The translations under genes and the position numbers were made by a program. The notes beneath the pieces were generated by a model. It made no database searches. It was not told where the DNA came from and was given only the letters and a program-made list of their open reading frames with translations. A stretch of DNA of 64,000 nucleotides. It comes from Atrina japonica (taxonomy: Eukaryota > Mollusca > Bivalvia > Pterioida > Pinnidae). Within the stretch, counting starts at the first letter, position 1, and every line of letters begins with the position of its first letter. Below are positions 53,970 through 64,000 of the stretch, piece by piece. The DNA lies in NCBI GenBank assembly GCA_030159075.1, contig BROG01000075.1, positions 868,501 to 932,500 on the forward strand, given 5' to 3'.

Positions 53970-55790
53970 TAGACATATGACTAACTCCTATCTTACTTTA
54001 AAAAATCTGCATTTTGATAGGCAAACTGGCAACCGAATATATTTTAGAATCTTGATATTATAATGTTATTATAATATTATAATGTTTTATGCATGATTTA
54101 ATAGCGCTTATGATAAACAAATATATCAGGAATTAGTCGTAATATTGTATCTGTTTTGAAATTCAAGAACATAGCAGTATTCGTTGTTTTCATTTACTAT
54201 CTAATCTTTTAATTATTATCTTATTCCTTTATCACATTTTTTGTAAAATACTGTATCATTTCCAACTTTTTGTTGTTGACTGTCAAGTTGAACTATAAGA
54301 GTTAATATATTTCTTTATAAACTATCTATTCAAGTTTGTTTACTTTTAGGTTCCTGTTTAGGTTCACGTTGACTTATTGTTATCGTCCTTTGTCTGTCGT
54401 CGTCCGCCATGCATTGTTAACTTTTAGACATTCTGACTTCGTATCCAGGCTACTATGGGCTATTATGACACAGAATCAGTGACAAAAGTAATCTTACACG
54501 AAAGCAAATACTGAATGTTCCACGTAAACTGCCATATAAGGTAATTATAACTAAAATCGATTGTAAATGTATCAAACAACGGCGATAATGACCTATGTTA
54601 ATGAACCTTCTCAGCAAAACAGAAGCTAGCTGTTGTAAATATACATTATTAGCGACGAACCATCACGTGGTGATATATCATATACAAATTGTATTGATAA
54701 GACAAGAGATGGCTATGTTGTATGTTCACATAGATATTTTAGCAGTTACTATAGATAAGCTGTGCAATGATTTCCCGCATAGCAACAGTCAAGAAATGAC
54801 CCAGGTTTGCCGAGGCGAGTTGGCCGTATTGGGAAATGCATATGGTAATAGTAAATTTAGTTGTCAAATTTGAAAACACATTTATTAAGTGTGGAGCCAT
54901 CCATGAATCCAGACGACAAACAGCGATGAACTGCAGAAACAAAGTTCCGTCTGTAGGTTGACAAGGGTGTGTGTTCCCTTACCGTGTTATTTTATTATAC
55001 AATGCACGTTGCTCATTTAGTACCAACAAATCGAAACACTGGATGCAGTTTACAAAAAACGCGCCGAGTGCCCCAAGTTATGTTATCTCGTGTAACATAG
55101 GTAAACATTTGTTTTATTCCTATTAATTCAATATTTCAATGGAAGATAACTTTTTATTCATTATTCTTACATAACGTTAACAATGAATTACAGTTAGCAG
55201 TGCACTGAATCCATATGAAGTTATTGTCAACGCGTAACAAAGTTTTAATGAGGTGAGTACGGTTGACCATTTTGAAATCTGCTTTGTGTAAAAAGCACAT
55301 AGTTTTAGTCTGGTTACTTGTCGAATTTAAAAAAGTGTATAGTAACTCATATATACAGAAGACAGGAAGTATAAGGATTGAACTAGTTCCGGTTGCCGTT
55401 TGTCAAAGAAGGGGGTCACCATACCAGGTTATGTTATACTTCTGAACCAGTACTGACCAAGCCAAACACAGGACCGAACCTGAAAGAAATGCTACATATT
55501 ACAAGTGCAGCGTGATAACGCAATAAATTAATGATAATGGAAATCAAACAAAAGCATTTCTTTCACTCTCTGGTTGTGTGTGTGTGTGTGGATGTTTGCG
55601 TGAGAGTGTGTACGTGTACATTGTTTTCATGTTATTTTAATTGTTTTGTCTTCATGAGGGGACAGGTCGTCCCGAAAATTTGACATTTATTTTGTCCGTG
55701 TCGTTAGTCATTTTAGTCCTTTATATTTTCTTTTTCTGACTTGTATCTTATGCTTAGATCCGACACCCTAGGATATATAGTGGTGTTGGT
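53970..55790. other. Intergenic stretch, little to report
   Basis: 54355-54425 has a short, decayed copy of the 4789 interspersed family (start GGTTCACGTTGACTTATTG, then CATGCATTGTTAAC). A 92-codon frame at 54595-54873 has no recognisable motif. Confidence 0.4.
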
Positions 55791-55800
55791 TTCAGTGTTT

Positions 55801-55993
<193 letters not shown>

Positions 55994-56293
55994 TTCATTA
56001 AATGAAATACACGTGTATGAAAAATGTTGTCATCGTTTTGCTCTTATCAATCCTGTTTTCTTTGGTTACGGAGTGGAAAGTAAATTACTGGAATGATTAG
56101 CTTTTTGTAGTTAGTGGACGAAACGCAGTGAATAATCACATCACCGAGCCTAATGTTTCCGAGATTACTTTATTTATCCAAGTCACTTAAGAGGAATGTT
56201 GTCGGTCATAACCAGCAGACGACCCATAGAATTCATTTTATATACGACAGGAATCCATTATCACATTGCATGTTAGTTTGTTGTTTCTTATAG

Positions 56294-56445
56294 AGGCAGT
56301 GGATGGACTAAAACTACTTCCGTACATTGATTCATTACGAATGACTATGTCAAGATGTCGTAAAGGAAATGTTACAATAAACCATGTCGGATCTTCCGAC
56401 CACTGTACGTCATGTTCAATTTTTGCAAATTTGAACAAACGTTGA
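56294..56445 (+). CDS. Candidate terminal exon of an unidentified gene (very weak)
   Basis: TTGTTGTTTCTTATAG ends at 56293. From there a frame stays open for 50 codons to TGA at 56443-56445, reading EAVDGLKLLPYIDSLRMTMS ... SSDHCTSCSIFANLNKR. The acceptor is good but the product is unknown and the opposite strand is also open (72 codons), so this may be chance. Confidence 0.15.
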
Positions 56446-57699
56446 CCATCACCCAATGTTGTATATACTTCGATAAAAGATAATAGATAAAAGCCAGGAT
56501 CGGATTAGACGGATAACAGACACTGGAAATCCACATTTCGAGCTTTATTCCTCATTTTGCCATAAAAGAAACGTTTAGTCTAGTTCGTATCATTGCTATC
56601 TATAGATTCATAAGGGAGATGCTCTAATACAGCGACAGAAACTGGAGACTAAAATCTTTAGTAGAGTCGATGTGATGGCAAATATTGCTCTATTAAACTA
56701 TGTATATAGGTTTTTTTTTCTACGATCATGTTGATATTTATTGTTCTTGGAAAAACAAATTGATTTGGCAAAGAAAACATACTGATCGATGATGAAGGAG
56801 AGATTCTGTCCAATACTTAAAGGAATCGTCTAGGACAGACATGTTGCTGACTTTCTCTTGATTGACTTACTCCCAATAAATGCAAACTAAATCTCTATAC
56901 GGTAAGTAATCGATCTGGAATAGTAAAAAGTGAGGGGAATGATTCTCCAGGATAAATATCATATACAAATAGCGGATAACTTGAAAAACATGCCTCATAA
57001 GGACTCATACATAATGTATATGATCCTGTTTTCGGGTTCTATTAGGTCATTGACCAGTTAAAACAAAACGTGTATATTAGTGATCAAAAAGTTAATAAAG
57101 GAATTTTATATCGAAAAATTAAAAGTTTTAATGACATAATTGTCTTGAATTCGTCACAGAACATTCAATCGTCATATGAGCTTCTATCGTTTTTTTTCAG
57201 TATGGCTGTAAAAACATGTTTCCTATTAATAAAATTTGAACTGTTTTCCATTAATATCAAACTCCTCTCTATTTATGAGTTGTGCTACTAGGTAACCAAA
57301 CGCATCTTCATTTGATAGCCAGAATATACCACTCAGTCACCTATATATTACTGCGATTCCCCGTTTGTCCCATTTTCTCATGCTCACCCATTAAAATTAA
57401 TGATACACAAGAACAGGGATCCTTATATTGTCCACTTTCTTGACCCAAATGGTCAAATCTGCCTAAGATGTTGTTTCATAATTAAAAAATAAAGCATTCT
57501 ATGAGTAATTTGTCCGGTGGTCGACGCAACAGTGAAAAGACCCGATTACGTTGAACCATTGTTAGGCCACAACTTGTTTCGAATATTATAAACAATACCG
57601 AAGTTATGGTATTTTACAAAAGAGACCAAAACAAATGTTCAAGACGATCGTTTATGTTGAGAAAGAGTACAACGACAAGCACGTGCACATGCATATAAT

Positions 57700-57748
57700 A
57701 TCTATCTATCTATCTATCTATCTATCAATCTATGTATCTATCTATCTA

Positions 57749-57818
<70 letters not shown>
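57700..57818. repeat. Compound microsatellite (TCTA)n(TC)n
   Basis: TCTA repeats from 57700 to about 57750 (with CAATCTATG interruptions), then (TC) to about 57817. Confidence 0.97.
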
Positions 57819-57822
<4 letters not shown>

Positions 57823-59913
57823 GTATGAGTGGTTTAGGGTGTTGTGCATTAAAGCCAGGCAGTAGGTGTCGTAGACAGAGAGTTCGGACACCAGTCGGAT
57901 AATGACGAGTTTGTAGGTGCTTTGTTATTTATACTCGAGATATGTAGAGATCTTTTTATTTCTGTATATATAATGCAGGTCTGGTATAAGCTCCCTATTG
58001 AATCGGGAATATCAGGTAAGTAATGACGGTGTGTACTTGGAAATTAAAATTTATACCATTTTCCACCATGGAATATATGGATATTTTTCACGAAGACAAA
58101 CTTTGAAACTAATTATTGTCACGTTTCATGTCCTACAGTAGAATGTAGACGAGGAATTTATGCTATATAAACAACAAGGAGAGGAAAAATAAAGCAAACG
58201 ATATCTACAAAATACATATCTATAAAAGTTTACAAATCTATAGATAGTTCAAACAACCTTTACTGGATGGTTCAGATCTGATTAGATTGAAGCACCAAAT
58301 CTAGAAAACTGCAACGTTTCTATGACCAGAAAATATGATTTACTTTGATTTCGCAGGAGATAATTTTTATGTGGGTACTTTACGCAAATTTAAATATATA
58401 GCGAGTATTAAACTTTGCAGCAAAGTGAACTTTTTGTTTATAAATCTTTTTTTTTACGTATAAAACTATACTGGGGCACCTGTTTTGATTTGTTGAGATA
58501 GCACAGTATTGCAGACAGTTTCCGCTTATCCGAAGAGGTTAGCAATGCATGCATACATGCATACAAACTAAAAATCATGCACGGGAGATATGTATATATG
58601 CCTATTTATGTACATTTTCGATATTACCATTACAACTTCCAAATTTAGATCTTTGACATTTTTATAATAGGGAATTCGTGTATTCGTGAAAATGTCTGAA
58701 AAGATATGTAGGCGAAATAAAGTCGTCGCGAAATATAAAAGGTATAGACGTAAGTGTAATGCATCCTGTTATAAGCCTACTGTTATAGTTTTCTTTTTAC
58801 CTAATTGGTAATTTTGTCCGTTTCATATGTTGATTGTGCCAAAGCTACATAAGATTTGACGAATTCCAGTGTTTTGGATACTTCTATAGAGGGCAAATGT
58901 TATTTCTTTGGTAAATATGCTAACAACATGGTTTGACAAACCTTACGACAAGAATATCAAAACCATTTAGACGGTCATCTTTCAGTTGCCCACGGAGGTG
59001 GAAAATTGGAAGTGTTTGGCTTGAAATTTGACTTTACAACCCTTAAAACAACTGATGTCATCTTTTGTTCTAATTTTTATGGTAAAATCACTTAAAATCA
59101 TATTTACGTCTCATCCAAAGATATTTGTGACATACTTTTTAAGTGTCACAAATCAAGTTCAAACTTGAGGTGTTATCATTATGGACCCCTGACCAAGTTT
59201 GAGTGATTTTGTCCTTTTAGAACGATAAATAAGTCACATCGGAAAATAATGATTGGTTAATGTGATATTTTCCCTAGAGGACAAGCTGCAGCAAGAATCA
59301 CTAGCTCATGCCTTCGTTAATATAACATCACCAAGAGATTAATGATCGATATATTTTTAAAGCAATAAATCAAAATTCGAAAAAAAAATGTCCACATGAA
59401 TTTTGTCACGGCTAGTTAACTTGTATTTCTTCCGAAGAAATGAAGTACCAGCTCAGCAAAGGCAGATTAGATGTCGAATTTATCCATATATTCTGACCAA
59501 TGAGGCAAACATTATCCCCATAAATGACACATCTAAGAAAAGTGTAATGTTTATAAGTCAAACAGGCGTATCAAGTCGTAATGTTGGTTGATAAATCACG
59601 GCTCTCGGTATGAGATATTGCTGTTTCGGTTAACAGAAGCAATGCTATCTTTGCAAATGTTATTTACGAACCCAAATTAGAAGAAAGAATTTTGATCGAT
59701 ATCCAGCAATCCGTTCTATGTAATAAATGACAGAAGTTACAGACTGCTTCGTGGAATAATTTGTGATCAAGACTGGATTCTATTCCATTTTAAAGCGGAA
59801 GACAAGCATGGTATACACTTAACATTAACATACATTCACACGTATTCTTTTTCATAGGAATATATTTTCATTTTCAGAGGTATTATTCATACGAAATATC
59901 ATCTGTGGACTTA
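57819..59913. other. Intergenic stretch, nothing recognisable
   Basis: No splice-flanked coding block, RNA gene or element could be supported. 59403-59591 is open for 62 codons without recognisable motif. Confidence 0.45.
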
Positions 59914-60002
59914 AGGCGGGTGTGACCGGTCGAAAGAGGATGCTTACTCCTACATGACACCTGATCCCACCTCTGGATATTCAGAGGTCCGTGTGTGTCC
60001 AT
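59914..60002 (+). repeat. ~90-bp hairpin-bearing repeat, copy 2
   Basis: GGCGGGTGTGACCGGTCGAA, GGATGCTTACTCCTACATGA, CACCTGATCCCACCTCTGG and TTCAGAGGTCCGTGTG. The CCTCTG/CAGAGG stem is kept. Confidence 0.88.
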
Positions 60003-60673
60003 TTTCACAAGATTTGTATACTGCCCCCTGCACCTTCTTAGTTTTGATGGATACTATTGTTATCTGTGATTTTTGTGTTGCAAATCTGATGATGCATATA
60101 AAAGTTTAAAAATGAAATTTTTCATTTCATTAACTGTTTTATTCTATTAAAAATATATAATATATTTAATTTACATTGTTTTAAAATTTACATCCCTCAA
60201 CTATCGACATTCCCGACTTGAACATAAATTCTCTCCATTCTAGAAGGAGTATACGGGCGTCCAGCTATGACATACACGGGCAAAATACCTATACCACTTT
60301 AGATGCTTTATCTGTTCCTTATATCAGACTATACAAAAACCGTAGCCGATAAAGTATAATTTCAAATGTTTTTTATATTGTTTTTCGTTTTGTGATTGTA
60401 TTCATCACATACTGGAGACGCTGCCTCCTTCCGGATACCTAGTGCCATACCGTTCGGGATTTTTGGTCATTCTTCGTGTTAACACTGTTATGTTTTTACT
60501 TGTCGGTTCATAATGAATTTTCGAACATCCATTGGTACTTCTTCATTATACTTCCAAATAGAAGTTTACGTAAAGCGACACTTTTAATACACTTCTGATA
60601 TATAAAATAACAGATACCAACGTATTCATAGTCAGGACGTTCAGTAGACAATATTCTTAATTCTGGCAAACAT

Positions 60674-60752
60674 TGGACAAACATCAGGACCAGGTGGGTT
60701 CAGACGCCGTGGAAGTGTAAGCATCCCCTTTGACCGGTCACGCACAATTCGA
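60674..60752 (-). repeat. ~90-bp hairpin-bearing repeat, copy 3 (minus strand, diverged)
   Basis: Minus strand: GTGCGTGACCGGTCAAAGGG, GATGCTTACACTTCCACGGC, GAACCCACCTGGTCC. The hairpin region is decayed. Confidence 0.7.
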
Positions 60753-61076
60753 ATCTACAGTCAAAGTCAATTGAAATAAGTGAGGAATGAATCCTCGTCA
60801 CAATCGGTAAAGACGATTCAACAATCACTATCGAACAGGTAACATGTCACTCGGCGAAACATTGAAAACAAGGTCATTATACCGACTCTAAAATTTCCGA
60901 AATGTTGACATTTAATGCGATTCTTGATATTCTTGCGACAACAACTTATCAGTAAGTAGTTTGCATCTGTGTATGAAATGACCATTTGCTGAACACATCC
61001 TGTTACATTGAGACGTCTGTACCAATTGTGACAAGGATACACTCCTCACGTGTTTCATTGGACTTGACTGTTGACT

Positions 61077-61162
61077 AACGGCGGGTGTGACCGGTCGACA
61101 GGGGATGCTTACTCCTCCATGGCACCTGATCCCACCTCTTGGTTTCCAGAGGTCCGTGTTTT
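61077..61162 (+). repeat. ~90-bp hairpin-bearing repeat, copy 4
   Basis: GGCGGGTGTGACCGGTCGAC, GGGGATGCTTACTCCTCCAT, GGCACCTGATCCCACCTCTT and TCCAGAGGTCCGTG. Best-preserved copy. Confidence 0.9.
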
Positions 61163-63766
61163 TTACGGGATTTGTATCTATGTACTAGACATTCTATTGG
61201 TTTATACTCCGCATCTGAAGTTTTTTATATTCTATCATCAGCGACATAGTTATATTATAAAACTGTTTTGGATCAAATAAATCCCAAAAGATCATGGCAG
61301 TTAGCCATGGTAGTTAGCCATGGTCTGATTGTTTGCTGGTGTTGCCTATATATAATAATTTTCGCTTTTCAATGAATATCTCCGATCCCATTAAAGAAAT
61401 GGACATTGCACCTTGGCTTGACACACTGTCGTATTTCTGCGCAGAATCTATTTACAAACAATATATTGACTATTTCTTGAAAGACCTGATTGTTTTCTAT
61501 ACTATACAGTTATCTGACAAACTAGGTAATATGTATAAATATTAAAATATGTTCGTTTTAAAATCTCAGTGATGAGATATAAATATATACATGACAAAAG
61601 TGTAATTTATTTCTCAGATGAATTCATCAAATTTTTTGTGCAGATATATTTCAGTGAAATCAGATTTTATCACTTTTTGAAATGCATCAGAGATGGTTAT
61701 TTACTTGATGCGAAGTCTACCAAAACGTACTTTGTCACTTACGACCACGCCTTTATCGACATGCTAACGGTAATATTAATGCCACAGTTCAAAGATATTC
61801 CGTATTTCGCAACTTATCTCATAAGTTTACTAAGTGTGATATTTCCATATTCGAATTGACATACTGAAAAGTTTTATGTTATAGATTAATTCGACTATGC
61901 ACTCATGGCGGGCATGAGCAGACGATAGAAAATGCCCATGATGACATCTGTTTCAATCTCCGGAGGTTGTGTTTGTCCAGTATTCATCATATTCGTGTGA
62001 TATCCTATTGCTATCATTCCGGTCAGGACTTTAATGTTTTTTTTTTTTATATTTATATTGAATGTATACTCTCATCAAATGTTGTGGGCACTTAAAAGAC
62101 AATCCTCTTCATTTCTAATCTAATGAACAGTAAAACGAGGTAATCACTCACTGACTGAGAATTTGACCGACCTTAACCACTAATTTCAATATCTCAGACC
62201 AATCAGGAATAATCAGTCTGTTGTTATATGTAACATACATAGCCCAATTATACCCACGACAGACTAAGTGGTTAGGATGAGGTGAATTATCTATTATTGA
62301 ATGGTATTGATATATTTCAGGACTTCACCTGTTTGACACTCATCTGTGGAAAAGCACCAGAAAGTCATCAGCAATATTCAGACACTCTGCGACAGTTTTC
62401 ATTCGTGGATAATGGCTTGAGATCGTCATAGATCAGTTGATCAGCCAATAGGTTCTATGGTAAAACAAATCAGTGGTTTAACGAGGTAAATAGAGGAACA
62501 CGTCTTTTGTCATTTGATATCCTAACGGATAAAAGTATGCTGATCGTCGTAAGTTTTGGTGTGGTTTGTTTACATATACACTTATTGTGCAAGAAGTGCG
62601 CAAAAAATGGTGTCTTGAAGACACTGGGAGAGAAAGATTTTCTTGATACAACGGTTTCTTTGTTGTTTATTGTATTTTACAATGTGTTATATTTTGCCTT
62701 AAATATTATAAACATAATATCAAAGTTATATTGCTCCAGACGATCGTTTCTGTCAATTACACTTCATCAGTTGGGATGATGGAAGGAGGAATAAAAGAGG
62801 AATATTTTCTTAAGAGAAAGTGGTATCACACAAGGCAAGATAATAAATCTTAATGTATAGCGAAATCCATCTAAGAGTAACCACTGTAAAATGACTATCT
62901 TAGCTTTCGAAAACTTTTGAATTTGAATGGTGTTATCAGTGCGCAATAGTACTTTAGTATCAGTTGGTAATGAAATCTTAAACAAATAATACTCTAGAAA
63001 AATATTTTATTTCGAGAAGTTTATAATTAGAGCTAGAAACGCGTTGAACATATATTATGACCAATGTCTGAACACTTGAGAAATTTTTGTTTTGATTCAA
63101 TTTCCAATTATACACACTTAAATATATGCTAAAATTGAATATAATATGAATTTCCTGATCTTTCTTTTCTTTCGGAAAAAGAGGTGTCTGAATCAACATG
63201 TTAAATTATTTTTTCGGTGAAAGATGTATCTGATACAGCCCCACTGCCGCGCCACGTGTGGTCAATATTATAGCCTACTAATCGAACCAAGGGCCTAAAG
63301 TTACCAAATTGACCTAGTACTCAAGCTCAAATAACATGTTTTAAAGGCAAAAATGCGCATGATTTATTCTGTAACTGAACATGTTTGTATATTAATGGCA
63401 CACAATTGTCAATAAAGGTGAAAGATATTGCTCATTTGAAGAAACTTCAGAACTATTCAAAAGATGTTTGAGTACGCATTCAAAGTTTGAGTACTGTACT
63501 CGTTTTTAGAGGAAAATAATAAGTGTGATGCACAAATTTATACGTGAATGATGTAAAATAATATTATGTTTCTTATTCACACAAAGTTGGAAGTTTTACA
63601 AACGATTATATAGTCAAAATTATGTTGAGCTTAATATTGAATAAATTTGGTGACTTCGGGTCCAAGTGTCACGCATGTATTGGACTTATTAGGCATGTTT
63701 AAAGGCATTCCTGAGGAAATATTTTGCAACCTAACCATTATCCTTTTTACTGATATGCAAATCATT
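61163..63766. other. Intergenic stretch with unassigned ORFs
   Basis: Open frames at 61333-61545, 61569-61859 and 62507-62779 (+ strand, 70-96 codons) show no domain I recognise. A short doubled TTAGCCATGGTAG word lies at 61299-61323. No RNA genes seen. Confidence 0.4.
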
Positions 63767-63799
<33 letters not shown>

Positions 63800-63800
63800 T
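63767..63800. repeat. Microsatellite (ATC)n
   Basis: About eleven tandem ATC/CAT triplets. Confidence 0.95.
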
Positions 63801-64000
63801 AGAAAACAGCAAGATTACATGGAATATCGTAAATTTAGTAGACAAATGAAAAAGCATTTGGAATGGCATCTGATTGATAAAATTACTAGATATGTCGGGA
63901 GCAATTTTATTTGTGAGATATTTGTGATACTCACATTCAATAATACTTGTAAAGCTAATGCCTACACCCTGATGATGGTTATATTTTGGTTGTTCAAGAT

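Overview
The window is eukaryotic, AT-rich, intron-rich animal DNA. It most likely comes from a bivalve mollusc. That placement is an inference from the interspersed repeat families (tRNA-headed SINEs, and a degenerate repeat opening with a short hairpin and followed by a CTTCTC-type core) and from the divergent but clearly metazoan gene. No bacterial or viral gene layout is visible.

The only gene I can support firmly is the 3' part of a WDR1 / actin-interacting protein 1 (AIP1) orthologue on the + strand. Thirteen coding exons lie between 2075 and 38114. They join in frame, with matching phases at every junction, into 518 complete residues plus a split first codon, ending in TAG at 38112-38114. 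The start codon and roughly the first 75-80 residues lie upstream of the window. The protein is a string of WD40 repeats that in AIP1 form two seven-bladed propellers and help cofilin/ADF take actin filaments apart.

The introns hold the unusual material. Intron 7 (23732-24392) has the ends and branch site of a minor-spliceosome (U12) AT-AC intron. Three introns (from 17711, 26075 and 32508) begin with minisatellites whose unit contains the end of the preceding exon plus its 5' splice site, so each authentic donor is followed by an array of near-copies of itself. Other introns carry ordinary minisatellites, four SINE copies (two with clear target-site duplications), a second SINE-like tRNA-derived copy, a pogo/Tigger-like element, a hAT-like element nested in a decayed transposase fragment, and a 68-base G tract.

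From 38115 to 64000 there is a 3' UTR with candidate poly(A) signals, then about 25 kb with no convincing gene. It holds tandem repeats, simple-sequence tracts, a TIR-bounded foldback element built from two alternating 10-bp palindromes (46127-46966), nested long inverted repeats (52143-53014), four copies of a ~90-bp hairpin-bearing repeat, and two weak candidate terminal exons (41878-42009 and 56294-56445). Most ORFs over 60 codons in the window are chance or repeat-driven.
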